Below, in pieces: positions 41,839 through 50,496 of a DNA stretch of 64,000 nucleotides (positions are counted from its first letter, which is position 1; the number at the start of each line of letters is the position of its first letter). The notes beneath the pieces were generated by a model that did no database searches, was not told the origin of the DNA, and saw only the letters and a list, made by a program, of their open reading frames with translations. The translations under genes were made by a program, and so were the position numbers. Source of the stretch: a bacterium D16-51 (GTDB taxonomy: Bacteria; Bacillota; Clostridia; Lachnospirales; Lachnospiraceae); NCBI GenBank assembly GCA_003612285.1, contig RAYE01000017.1:23952-87951 (forward strand). Reading direction: 5' to 3'.

Positions 41839-43404
41839 ATGAAAATACGCGGCAAGCTTATAACTGCCTTTTTTATTATGACAATTATTCCAATTGCACT
41901 GATTTTTTTATGTGTAACTGCTATTTTAAACAGACAGAATGCGATGTTTGCCGATGATTATAATATGGAAGATGGTAATATCCGCAATTATGATATTGTT
42001 TTAAATCCTGTTTCTTTTTTTTATAATATTGCCCTGCCTGATTACCAGTCGATATATAAAATAACGCAGAGTTCACCGAATAAGCTTTTGGATAAGCAAT
42101 TTTTGGAGCAAATTAACGATGTTTTATTAAGAAGCGGTTCTTACCTTATTGTTGTGAAAGATAAAACGTATTATTATGTTGGCAGCCAGGAAAAGTTCAA
42201 AAAACTCGGATCTTTGCCATTACAAAGTATTTATGATGAAAATGCAAGCCGTCTGACATATATTGATAATAAATCAAATTCTATTATTAAAGAAATTGTT
42301 TTTGGCTTTTCTGATAAAACGACAGGACAGGCGTTTCTTGTAATAGATTTTTCTGATATCCAGCCGCGGTGGTTTACTGTAGTCAGGGATATAGCTTTGG
42401 CAATTTTCTTTATTTTACTTTCAACAGGAACCTTGCTTGTCATTTGGATTTACCAGAGCATCCTGCGTCCGCTTAACACGCTGCGGCTTGCCACGATGCA
42501 AATCGGCGCCGGGGACCTAAATGAACCAATCCATATCTATTCTTCTGATGAAATCGGAAAGCTCTGCTGTGATTTTGAGGAAATGAGGATACGGCTGAAA
42601 AACATGGTGGAAGAGAGAATCCAGTCTGAAGAAAATACGCGGGAAATCATCAGCAATATTTCCCATGATTTGAAAACGCCGATTACAGCGATTAAAGGAT
42701 ACACCGAAGGAATCCTTGACGGGGTGGCTGATACTGCAGAAAAGCAGCAGAAATATCTGCAGACAATATATGCAAAGGCGAATGATATCACATATCTGAT
42801 TGATGAATTATCTCTTTTTTCTAAGGTGGAACGGAATTCTTTTGCCTATAATTTTGTCTCTGTCAACCTGGAACGTTATTTTACGGATTGTATAGAAGAT
42901 GTTTCATTAGATTTGGAATCTAAAAATATAACGATTGACTATTACAACACAACGGATAAGGATACCTGCATTTTGGCTGATACGGAGCAGTTAAAAAGGG
43001 TGCTTCACAATATAATAGAGAATGCCGCAAAATATAACGATAAACCAGATGGGCATATTTCTGTGCGGATTGAGGAAGTGAAAAGAAAACCTGTTGCGCC
43101 GCCGCTTTACCGCCAGCTCAAGGAGGACGGTTCTGATTTGTTCCCGCAGCAGCCGCCAGATGAATTTATCCAGGTTCAAATTGAGGATAATGGACCGGGT
43201 ATTGCAGCAAAAGACCTGCCGCATATATTTGACCGTTTCTACAGGGCAGATGTTTCCCGAAATTCTTCTAAACGTGGAAGCGGGCTGGGGCTTGCCATTG
43301 TCCGTATGATTATTTCTGACCATGGAGGAAAGGTGTGGGCGGAAAGCATAGAGGGGGTTGGAACGAGCTTTTATTTTACGTTAAAAAAAGAAGCAAGGAA
43401 TTGA
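41839..43404 (+). CDS. Membrane sensor histidine kinase (HAMP, HisKA, HATPase)
   Basis: 521 residues. Membrane helices at about 8-30 and 184-206 enclose an extracellular sensor of ~155 residues without a recognised fold. HAMP about 207-260. HisKA with His276 ('ISNISHDLKTPITAIKGY'). ATPase boxes 'LHNIIENAAKY' (N), 'IEDNGPGIAAKDLPHIFDRF' (G1/F) and 'SGLGLAIVRMII' (G2). It phosphorylates the response regulator encoded 40 bp downstream. Located 32 bp after the sugar transferase gene, so probably expressed with it; signal unknown. Confidence 0.95.
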   Translation: MKIRGKLITAFFIMTIIPIALIFLCVTAILNRQNAMFADDYNMEDGNIRNYDIVLNPVSFFYNIALPDYQSIYKITQSSPNKLLDKQFLEQINDVLLRSGSYLIVVKDKTYYYVGSQEKFKKLGSLPLQSIYDENASRLTYIDNKSNSIIKEIVFGFSDKTTGQAFLVIDFSDIQPRWFTVVRDIALAIFFILLSTGTLLVIWIYQSILRPLNTLRLATMQIGAGDLNEPIHIYSSDEIGKLCCDFEEMRIRLKNMVEERIQSEENTREIISNISHDLKTPITAIKGYTEGILDGVADTAEKQQKYLQTIYAKANDITYLIDELSLFSKVERNSFAYNFVSVNLERYFTDCIEDVSLDLESKNITIDYYNTTDKDTCILADTEQLKRVLHNIIENAAKYNDKPDGHISVRIEEVKRKPVAPPLYRQLKEDGSDLFPQQPPDEFIQVQIEDNGPGIAAKDLPHIFDRFYRADVSRNSSKRGSGLGLAIVRMIISDHGGKVWAESIEGVGTSFYFTLKKEARN

Positions 43405-43444
43405 TAATAAACAAATTTACAGTTCCTGGGATTGGAGGATGTTT

Positions 43445-44134
43445 ATGAGTACAATATTGATTATTGAAGATGAAACTGCAATTGCTGAGTTGGAAAAGGA
43501 TTATCTTGAGTTAAGTAATTTTGAGGTTACAATAGAAGGTGACGGCTGCGAGGGCGCGGCGCGTGCTTTGAGTGAAGATTTTGATTTGATTATCCTGGAT
43601 TTAATGCTGCCTAATATGGATGGGTTTGAAATTTGTAAAATGATCCGTGAGAAAAAGAATACACCGATTATTATGGTTACTGCAAAAAAGGATGATATTG
43701 ATAAAATCCGCGGCCTTGGCCTTGGGGCAGATGATTATATGACAAAACCGTTTAGTCCCAGCGAGCTGGTAGCGCGTGTGAAAGCGCATCTGGCGCGTTA
43801 TAAGAGGCTGACAGCCTCTGGGCTGCCAGAAAATGAAGTGATTGAAATCAGGAGCCTTAAAATTGACAAGACAGCACGCCGTGTTTATCTTAATGGGGAA
43901 GAGAAAACATTTACAACAAAGGAGTTTGATTTGCTTACCTTCCTGGCGCAGCATCCAAACCATGTTTTTTCTAAGGAAGAGCTGTTTAAGGAAATCTGGG
44001 AAATGGAATCGGTAGGGGATATTGCGACAGTAACTGTGCATATTAAGAAAATACGGGAAAAAATAGAAAAGTCAACTTCAAAACCACAATATATTGAAAC
44101 GATCTGGGGGGTTGGATACCGTTTTAAAGTATAG
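43445..44134 (+). CDS. OmpR-family response regulator
   Basis: 229 residues from ATG 43445, 6 bp after GGAGG; the ATG at 43439 touches the ribosome binding site. Receiver with acidic pair 'IIEDE', phospho-Asp52 ('ILDLMLPNMDGF') and Lys near 101 ('DYMTKPFSP'). The C-terminal winged helix ends 'VHIKKIREKIEKSTSKPQYI' and 'GVGYRFKV'. Cognate to the kinase just upstream. Targets unknown; the ABC operons on both sides are possibilities. Confidence 0.95.
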   Translation: MSTILIIEDETAIAELEKDYLELSNFEVTIEGDGCEGAARALSEDFDLIILDLMLPNMDGFEICKMIREKKNTPIIMVTAKKDDIDKIRGLGLGADDYMTKPFSPSELVARVKAHLARYKRLTASGLPENEVIEIRSLKIDKTARRVYLNGEEKTFTTKEFDLLTFLAQHPNHVFSKEELFKEIWEMESVGDIATVTVHIKKIREKIEKSTSKPQYIETIWGVGYRFKV

Positions 44135-44152
44135 GGGCAGGAAATTGCTTTT

Positions 44153-44183
44153 AGGCCGTTGCATTTATGGCAATGGCCTTTTT
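44153..44183 (+). terminator. Terminator of the transferase-HK-RR operon
   Basis: Stem AGGCCGTTGC…GGCAATGGCCT, then a run of five T. Confidence 0.8.
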
Positions 44184-44200
44184 GCGTTCCGCCTGAAATG

Positions 44201-44224
44201 AACATGACGTACAGATGTCGTGTT
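44201..44224. promoter_or_regulatory. Candidate operator of the WYL regulator
   Basis: Imperfect palindrome with arms AACATGACGTAC and AGATGTCGTGTT (9 of 12 positions complementary). It overlaps a weak -35 (ATGACG) whose -10 is TATGCT (44228-44233). Suggests autoregulation. Confidence 0.5.
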
Positions 44225-44258
44225 TTCTATGCTAGAATGTGCAGGAAAGGAAAAAGAG

Positions 44259-45164
44259 ATGAGGGTAGACAGATTAATTGGGATTTTAACTATTTTACTG
44301 CAAAAGGAGCAGGTAACCGCTCCGGAACTGGCAGAGAAGTTTGAGGTGAGCAGGCGCACAATAAACCGGGATATCGAAGAATTGTGCAAGGCGGGGATTC
44401 CTGTCGTTACAATGCAGGGGCAGGGCGGCGGCATAGCAATAATGGATGGTTTTAAGATGGACCGTACCCTGCTTACTAACAAGGAAATGCAGGATATCCT
44501 GGCCGGGCTTAGGAGCCTGGACAGCGTCAATGGGACGAACCGCTATGTACAGCTGATGGAAAAGCTTTCAGCAGGCTCTTCGGACTTTATGAGAGGGGAT
44601 CAGTCTGTGTTGATTGACCTCTCTTCCTGGTACAGGAACGCACTGGCTTCCAAGATAGAATTGATAAGAGATGCCATTGATGGAAAAATGGAGATGGATT
44701 TCCATTATTATTCCCCCCGGGGAGAAAGCCGCCGCCAGATAGAGCCATATTATCTGATATTTCGCTGGACGGATTGGTATGTATGGGGATGGTGTAAAAA
44801 AAGGGAGGATTTCCGTCTGTTTAAGTTAAACCGCATGGAAGAGGTTTGTGTGAAAGGGAATACTTATGAAGGAAGGGAGTGCCCGCTGCCAGATTTGACA
44901 GATGTGAAAGTATTTCCAGGAGGGATTGAGCTAAAAGCGCTGTTTAAGCCAGAGTGCAAATGGAGGCTTGTGGAAGAGTATGGACCGTGGTGCTATACAG
45001 AACAGGAGGATGGGCGGCTGTTTTTCCAGTCTGATTATGCCAATAAAGATTATCTGCTCGGCTGGCTGTTTTCTTTCCGGGATGGCGTTGAGGTGCTTGA
45101 ACCAGAGGAAATCCGGGAAGAAATGAGGGCGCTGATTGAAAACATGGGTAAAATTTATAGTTAG
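44259..45164 (+). CDS. YafY-type HTH-WYL transcriptional regulator
   Basis: 301 residues from ATG 44259 (GGAAAGGAAAAAG upstream). N-terminal HTH_11 'TAPELAEKFEVSRRTINRDI' (about 19-38), then a WYL domain: 'MEMDFHYYSPRGESRRQIEP' and 'RWTDWYVWGWCKKREDFRLF' (the W-Y-V/L core), and a C-terminal WCX-like part. WYL proteins sense ligands, often nucleotides or stress signals. It precedes the MmcQ-DUF3795 gene and second ABC pair, so it may control them. The terminator at 45302 shows that it has its own transcript. Confidence 0.92.
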   Translation: MRVDRLIGILTILLQKEQVTAPELAEKFEVSRRTINRDIEELCKAGIPVVTMQGQGGGIAIMDGFKMDRTLLTNKEMQDILAGLRSLDSVNGTNRYVQLMEKLSAGSSDFMRGDQSVLIDLSSWYRNALASKIELIRDAIDGKMEMDFHYYSPRGESRRQIEPYYLIFRWTDWYVWGWCKKREDFRLFKLNRMEEVCVKGNTYEGRECPLPDLTDVKVFPGGIELKALFKPECKWRLVEEYGPWCYTEQEDGRLFFQSDYANKDYLLGWLFSFRDGVEVLEPEEIREEMRALIENMGKIYS

Positions 45165-45301
45165 GTTTTGGAAAATAACTTGGCTTCATTGGAAAATATT
45201 AATACCAGTAAATTGTTAGAAGCGGTAAACCTTTCTGTTGAAAATATAGACAGGACTTTTGAAAAAGCATAATGATACAGGATAGAACCATTTATGCGTC
45301 T

Positions 45302-45346
45302 AAAGATACCGCTTATGAAAAAATCATTTGCGGCATCTTTTTTTGT
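45302..45346 (+). terminator. Terminator after the WYL gene
   Basis: Stem AAAGATACCGC/GCGGCATCTTT with one mismatched pair and a run of seven T. Confidence 0.8.
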
Positions 45347-45462
45347 GTATACTAATTTTAGTGGGAGTTATATAACAGCTGGGCAGACTAAAATTTATTT
45401 TAAGAAGTTGTAAATTGGTGGAAAAAATATTTTAAACATATTAGAGGAAAGGATGATGGATT

Positions 45463-46092
45463 ATGAAATATGATTGGATGGATGGGTATTTATTAGAGAA
45501 AAGGGGAGTTACAAAGGATTTGCAGGCGGACTGGAACTGGGTGCGTTACCATATTGGAGGAAAGATGTTTGCCGCAGTATGCCTGAAATGGGAGGATAAT
45601 GCGCCATATTATATTACGCTTAAGCTGGAACCGGCGGAAGGCGATTTTTTAAGGTCGCAGTATGAGGATATTGTTCCAGGATATTATATGAATAAAGTAC
45701 ATTGGAATTCTGTAAAACCAGATGGGAATGTCCCGGACAGCCTGTTAAAAGAAATGTTAGATAAGTCTTATGAACTGGTACTTGGCAGTTTCAGCAAGAA
45801 AAAGCAGAGAGAATTATTGGGAATGAGCTGCTGTGGTACAGAGTGCCAGAATTGCAGTTTTTATGGAAATATGTGTGAAGGCTGTAATGAGTGCGGGGGA
45901 AAGGTATTCCATGCGCCAGCCGGGAGGGCATGTCCGATTTATGAATGTTCTGTAAAAAGTAAGAAATTGCGTAATTGCGGGCAATGTGGGGAAGTACCGT
46001 GTAAAATCTGGAGAGATACAAAAGATCCGCAGCTTTCGGAAGAAGTGTTTGAAGAAAATATAGCAGAAAGGGTAGAGAACCTTAAAAGCTGA
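45463..46092 (+). CDS. MmcQ/YjbR-like domain fused to DUF3795
   Basis: 209 residues. The first ~115 match the MmcQ/YjbR fold ('DWNWVRYHIGGKMFAAVCL', 'PYYITLKLEP', 'YYMNKVHWNSV'). The second half is DUF3795, Cys-rich: 'CCGTECQNCSFYGNMCEGCN' and 'CGQCGEVPCKIW', likely binding zinc or an Fe-S cluster. Each domain usually occurs as a separate small protein. Role unknown. Ribosome binding site AGAGGAAAGGATG. It lies 74 bp upstream of the second ABC pair. Confidence 0.88.
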   Translation: MKYDWMDGYLLEKRGVTKDLQADWNWVRYHIGGKMFAAVCLKWEDNAPYYITLKLEPAEGDFLRSQYEDIVPGYYMNKVHWNSVKPDGNVPDSLLKEMLDKSYELVLGSFSKKKQRELLGMSCCGTECQNCSFYGNMCEGCNECGGKVFHAPAGRACPIYECSVKSKKLRNCGQCGEVPCKIWRDTKDPQLSEEVFEENIAERVENLKS

Positions 46093-46166
46093 AAACTAAA
46101 CAGATATTCACTGTAATAGGCAGAGGTGTTAATGGTTAACCGCTTTAGCAATATGAAGGAGGCATT

Positions 46167-47987
46167 ATGGGAGGCAGGAGAAAAGAAGGCATTATTTATA
46201 ATATTGTCCAGGCGCTTTATCAGATTTACCAGGGGGATCCGCCTGTTGTCTGGTATGTGTTTTGTAAAAATATACTGGAAGGTGCGTTTGATGCTGTTTG
46301 CGGGGTGTATTTTATTAAATTTATCTATGAATGCATTGAGGACCGTGTAGATTTTCAGAAGTTATTTGTTATGGTAAGCATCGTCTGCATATTCCATATT
46401 ATTGTCCATTTAATATCGGCGTATAATTTGTATCTTGAAAGAATAGCAACGATGAAAATTTACCGATTTATTTTTCAGCAGATTATCCACCGGGCGAAAA
46501 AAATTGAAATCAGCCAGTACGAAAAACCTGAGTTTTATGACAACTTTTCCAGGGCAATGGATGAGGCGCTGGAACAGGGGATGCAGGGGCTGTACCTTAC
46601 GGCATGGGGAGTTGGATGCGTTGTCCGGGCGTCGGTGGCAATGGCTATCGTGGTATCCGTAGATGCAGCATTGCTTGCGTTTGTTGTGCCTCCTTTGCTG
46701 GGAAGCCTTTATTTTGGGCTGAAAGAAAGTACGCAGGAGTTTGCTGCCCGCAAGGCAGAAACTGTTGGAAAACGGAAAATGGAATATGCAAAACGTGTAT
46801 TTTATGAGAAAAAATATGCCGGGGAACTTCGCTTATATCCGATTGCACAGGTACTGTTTGGCCTGCATAAGGAAGGATACCAGGAACGGTATCAGAAAAA
46901 TAAGGTTTACCAGCATAGAATTGCTATGTACCGCATGATAGAAACCCTTCTTTTTGCAGGAATTATTTCATTTGGTTCTTATATGTATATTACATACCGT
47001 TTGAAAGTGAGCGGCAGCGCTTCTGTTGCTTCTTATGTGGCAATGGTTTCGGCGGTGGGGTATATCGTTACCTGCATAAATGATGCACTGGGTCATTTTT
47101 CCCAGGCTGGGAAGTTTTGTATGTATATGAAAAGCATAAGGGATTTTCTGAAGTGCCCAGTAGAGAAAAAAGTTAAAGATGCAGTTTTGCCAGAGGAAAA
47201 CATGGGGGCGATTTCATTTCATAATGTGTCTTATCATTATGAAGGGAGCAGCCAGATGATTATTAAGGATTTGAATTTGCAGGTGCGGCAGGGGGAGCAC
47301 ATTGCCCTTGTAGGGGAAAACGGCGCGGGAAAGACTACATTAATGAAACTTTTAATGGGGCTGTACCCTGTTTCTGATGGGAAAATTATTGTTGGGGGAA
47401 GAGAAATCGGAAAGTATGACCCAGAGGCTTACAGAGACTGTTTTGGGACGGTATTTCAGGATTTCCAGATATTTTCCCTTCCATTATGTGAAAATGTGTT
47501 GATGAAAGCGCCTGAAACAGAGGAAGAACGCCAGGCTGTGGTGGACGCGCTTGAAAAGGCACAATTTGGGGATGTTTTGGAAAAACTGCCGCAGGGGATT
47601 GACACATTTCTAACGAAAGAGTTTGATGAAGATGGTTTTGTGTGTTCGGGAGGGCAGGCGCAGAAGGTTGCAATTGCGAGAGTATTTGCTAAAAACCCAC
47701 AAGTGGTAATATTAGATGAGCCGTCCAGCGCTTTAGACCCGATTGCAGAATATAATATGTACTGTAATATGATGGAGGCGGCAAAGGGAAAGACAGTGTT
47801 TTTTATTTCGCACAGGATGTCATCAGCGCGTATGGCGGACCGCATTTTGTTCTTGGAGAATGGCCATATTGTTGAAGAGGGGACGCATGAGGAGCTTTTG
47901 GAAAAGAATGGCCGTTATGCAGAAATGTTCCATTTGCAGGCAATGAATTATCAGGAGTTGAATGGAGGTGGCATGTATGCAGGATAA
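46167..47987 (+). CDS. ABC half-exporter, pair 2 subunit A
   Basis: 606 residues; AAGGAGG 5 bp before ATG fixes the start. Membrane domain then ATPase with 'GENGAGKTT', 'CSGGQAQKVAIARVF', 'VVILDEPSSALDP' and 'FISHRMSSARMAD'. A paralogue of the 35944 protein along its full length, with the same Cys in the signature motif. The C-terminus ('LQAMNYQELNGGGMYAG') overlaps the start of the next gene by 11 bp, so the two are translationally coupled. Confidence 0.9.
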   Translation: MGGRRKEGIIYNIVQALYQIYQGDPPVVWYVFCKNILEGAFDAVCGVYFIKFIYECIEDRVDFQKLFVMVSIVCIFHIIVHLISAYNLYLERIATMKIYRFIFQQIIHRAKKIEISQYEKPEFYDNFSRAMDEALEQGMQGLYLTAWGVGCVVRASVAMAIVVSVDAALLAFVVPPLLGSLYFGLKESTQEFAARKAETVGKRKMEYAKRVFYEKKYAGELRLYPIAQVLFGLHKEGYQERYQKNKVYQHRIAMYRMIETLLFAGIISFGSYMYITYRLKVSGSASVASYVAMVSAVGYIVTCINDALGHFSQAGKFCMYMKSIRDFLKCPVEKKVKDAVLPEENMGAISFHNVSYHYEGSSQMIIKDLNLQVRQGEHIALVGENGAGKTTLMKLLMGLYPVSDGKIIVGGREIGKYDPEAYRDCFGTVFQDFQIFSLPLCENVLMKAPETEEERQAVVDALEKAQFGDVLEKLPQGIDTFLTKEFDEDGFVCSGGQAQKVAIARVFAKNPQVVILDEPSSALDPIAEYNMYCNMMEAAKGKTVFFISHRMSSARMADRILFLENGHIVEEGTHEELLEKNGRYAEMFHLQAMNYQELNGGGMYAG

Positions 47988-49836
47988 AGGGAAAAATCCT
48001 GAAAAGCTGAAATTTAGGCGGATTGTAAGTAATTATGCCTATTTAATCCGTTATGCATTAAAGAAAGATGCAGGTTTGGTTTTATTTATTTTTACGGCGT
48101 ATATATTTGGGGGTGTGGGGTATGCCTGTATGGATACGATATTTGTACGCCTGTTTATCAACTTTCTGTCTGATAACCGGTACAGCTTCCAGGATACAGC
48201 ATTTCTTGTAATAGGGGCGACAGCAGGGATGGCGCTTCTTATGGCTGTTGAGCGGTGCACGCAAAGCCTTGCAATGCCGCGTATCATTCGCATGAGTGGA
48301 ATGATGCAGGAGGATATGATTCATAAAGTTGCAAAAATGGATTTGATGTGCTATGACTGTGACACATATTATGACGATTTTGTTATTGCAGCAGCACAGA
48401 TTGAAGAAACAGTTAATTCAGCAATTTTTGATTTGGCAAATATGGGGCGGAATATTACGGCAATTTTGGTATTATCTGGTTTGATTACTTCAATTGATCC
48501 GATAATTGCGATATTTCCGGTGGTGGGATTTTTGGTAAATGCGTTCGCCCGTTTTCGTATCATGAAGCTGGAATATGATTTTGATGTGGAAAAAAAGACA
48601 ATTATGCGCCGGGCAAATTATTCAAAACGGGTGTTTTACCAGCCAGAATATGCTAAGGAAATTAAATTATCCCATATTGAGATCCCGCTGGAGAAGCAGT
48701 TTCACCAGGCAATAGATGAGACAATTGGAATCGCAAAGGGGTATGGTATAAAAATTGCCCTATGGTCCCTGGTAATCTGGATTACTGTATTTACATTTTT
48801 ATCCATGTTTTGTGTTCCGCTCTATTTGGGGTACATGGCGCTGGTACTCAAAAAGGTGGCTTTGGGGGATGTGGCGGCGTTAAATAATGCACAGGGGGCA
48901 GTCAGGAACCATTTGGACGCAGTTAATTATTGTATTGACCGGATTCAGAAGGCGGGCCTTTTCTGTGAGAGGTTCCGTAAATTTATGGATTACGAAAGTA
49001 AGATTGAAGGGGCGGCAGGGGCTGCTGCTGTGCCGTCATCAGGTAAGGCAATTGATATAAACGATATGTCATTCCGCTATGATGGGGCCAAAAAAGATAC
49101 GTTAAAGCATATTTCCATGCATATTGAGCCAGGACAGAAGGTGGCTTTTGTCGGGGAAAATGGCGCTGGGAAAAGTACATTTACTAAGCTGTTGATGCGC
49201 CTGTATGATGTGACTGACGGAAGCATTTGCTATGGCGGCGAAGATATCCGCAATTTTACAACAGATGAATACCGGAATATTTTTGGTTCCGTATTCCAGG
49301 ATTATCAGATTTATGCATCCTCAGTCCAAGAGAATGTTATGATGCATGGCATGAAGGAAGGGGAGGGGGAACAGGCAGAGGCGGCTTTGGGAAATTCTGG
49401 CTTCCTGAATCGGTTAAGGACGCTGCCGGCAGGCCTGGCAACTGTGCTGACAAGAGAGTTTGATGATAAGGGAGTGCAGCTTTCAGGCGGCGAGGCACAG
49501 AAGGTTGCGATTGCCAGACTGTTTGCGAAAAAAGAACGGATGCAGGTTGCAATTTTGGATGAGCCGTCCAGTGCTTTAGACCCCCGCGCTGAGTATGAGT
49601 TAAATAAAAATATTATGAACCGGGTCGGGGATGCAACAGTTATTTTTATTTCCCACCGCCTTTCGACGACAAGGGATGCAGACTGCATCTATATGTTTGA
49701 AAATGGGGAAATTATTGAGCAGGGGACGCATGAAGAGTTGATGGCGCTTGGCGGGCAGTATGCTGAAATGTTCCATTGCCAGGCAAAATATTATCAGGAA
49801 AATGCAGAAGTTTTGCAAGCATCCTTGACAAGTTGA
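47977..49836 (+). CDS. ABC half-exporter, pair 2 subunit B
   Basis: 619 residues from ATG 47977 (GGAGGTGG 5-8 bp upstream); an ATG at 47962 precedes the ribosome binding site. Paralogue of the 37840 protein: shared 'KRVFYQPEYAKEIKLS', 'SFRYDGAKKDTL' and 'FISHRLSTTRDADCIYMFEN'. ATPase motifs 'GENGAGKST', 'LSGGEAQKVAIARLF' and 'VAILDEPSSALDPRAEY' are complete. Expected heterodimer partner of the 46167 protein. Substrate unknown. Confidence 0.9.
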   Translation: MQDKGKNPEKLKFRRIVSNYAYLIRYALKKDAGLVLFIFTAYIFGGVGYACMDTIFVRLFINFLSDNRYSFQDTAFLVIGATAGMALLMAVERCTQSLAMPRIIRMSGMMQEDMIHKVAKMDLMCYDCDTYYDDFVIAAAQIEETVNSAIFDLANMGRNITAILVLSGLITSIDPIIAIFPVVGFLVNAFARFRIMKLEYDFDVEKKTIMRRANYSKRVFYQPEYAKEIKLSHIEIPLEKQFHQAIDETIGIAKGYGIKIALWSLVIWITVFTFLSMFCVPLYLGYMALVLKKVALGDVAALNNAQGAVRNHLDAVNYCIDRIQKAGLFCERFRKFMDYESKIEGAAGAAAVPSSGKAIDINDMSFRYDGAKKDTLKHISMHIEPGQKVAFVGENGAGKSTFTKLLMRLYDVTDGSICYGGEDIRNFTTDEYRNIFGSVFQDYQIYASSVQENVMMHGMKEGEGEQAEAALGNSGFLNRLRTLPAGLATVLTREFDDKGVQLSGGEAQKVAIARLFAKKERMQVAILDEPSSALDPRAEYELNKNIMNRVGDATVIFISHRLSTTRDADCIYMFENGEIIEQGTHEELMALGGQYAEMFHCQAKYYQENAEVLQASLTS

Positions 49837-49905
49837 TTCTTGCGTACGCAGCGGGGGAATAGTAATGGGGATTTCGGACTCCGTTCAAAATGCAATAGAA
49901 ATTTC

Positions 49906-49934
49906 TTGCCAAGGGCGAAAGGTTATGCTATAAT
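49906..49934 (+). promoter_or_regulatory. Promoter of a short-ORF transcript after the second ABC pair
   Basis: TTGCCA (49906-49911), exact 17-bp spacer, perfect TATAAT (49929-49934). The transcript would run to the terminator at 50323-50375 and contains only very short frames. Confidence 0.7.
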
Positions 49935-50007
49935 TAGCAAAAATTAATCAGATGCCGTTGCTGTTACTAAGATAGCAGCAAATCGGTTTAGAAAAGGAGA
50001 GAGGTTT

Positions 50008-50046
50008 ATGTTTAGCATTGTAAGGGAGGCACTGCTGGCTAAATAA
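50008..50046 (+). CDS. Possible 12-residue peptide
   Basis: ATG at 50008 behind AAAAGGAGAGAGG, preceded by a TTGCTG…CAGCAA hairpin, reads 'MFSIVREALLAK' and stops. The promoter and ribosome binding site are strong for so short a frame. It could be a leader peptide or an exported signal (inference), or a relic. Confidence 0.3.
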   Translation: MFSIVREALLAK

Positions 50047-50077
50047 ATAGCTGCAGTGCAGGGTTGTTTTCGAGCAT

Positions 50078-50290
50078 ATGGCAGAGCCATATATCAGATA
50101 TGGTCTCTTTAGTATGCTTATGGACTGGTTTAGGGAACAAGCCTGCCTTGCCGCCAGGAGGTGACTGCTGGTGGTTCTGCCTTATGAAGTGCGATATAAA
50201 TCTCATGATAGATTGTTTTTCCAATGGAAAGGCTGTTTTTGGATAGTAGGTTTCCAAAGTATATCATTTGTTTTGACAAATGATTACTAG
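50078..50290 (+). pseudogene. Short frame interrupted by an in-frame TGA, unknown
   Basis: From ATG 50078 the frame reads 28 codons ('MAEPYIRYGLFSMLMDWFRE'…), meets TGA at 50162-50164, and goes on for 41 codons ('VVLPYEVRYKSHDRLFFQWK'…) to TAG at 50288-50290. AGGAGGTGA overlaps the TGA and a GTG at 50171 could restart. Either a decayed small gene or two coupled mini-frames. I do not recognise the product. Confidence 0.3.
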
Positions 50291-50322
50291 CAGCTATGCA
50301 GTGGAAAAATCAGGTTTAGAAA

Positions 50323-50375
50323 TGGTCATGAGGAATTGTGCCTTTAAAAGGCGGGATTCTTCATGACTATTTTTT
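50323..50375 (+). terminator. Terminator of the short-ORF transcript
   Basis: Long stem TGGTCATGAGGAATT…GATTCTTCATGACTA with an inner GCCTTT/AAAGGC hairpin and a T6 run. Confidence 0.8.
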
Positions 50376-50387
50376 ATTTAATAGGAA

Positions 50388-50470
50388 ATTGCGCTGTAAC
50401 GTAGTGGTCATTGACAAGAATTGCGAAGCAATTCTTGCTAGGGCACCGGCGCAGGCGGCGGGCTTTTCCG
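50388..50470 (+). repeat. Recurring post-terminator motif, copy at 50.4 kb with an inserted hairpin
   Basis: AATAGGAAATTGCGCTGTAA, CGTAGTGGTCATTGA, then a perfect hairpin CAAGAATTGC-GAA-GCAATTCTTG, then GGGCACCGGCGCAGGCGGCG GGC plus T4. Compared with 33767-33823, the hairpin sits where that copy has TTAA, so it looks inserted. Confidence 0.6.
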
Positions 50471-50496
50471 TTAGAGATTAGAAAGGAAACAGGGAT

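Noticed and set aside
45180..45272. Short frame from TTG reading 'LENINTSKLLEAVNLSVENI'…
   Set aside because: 30 codons, no ribosome binding site and no family recognised; possibly a gene relic but not supportable.
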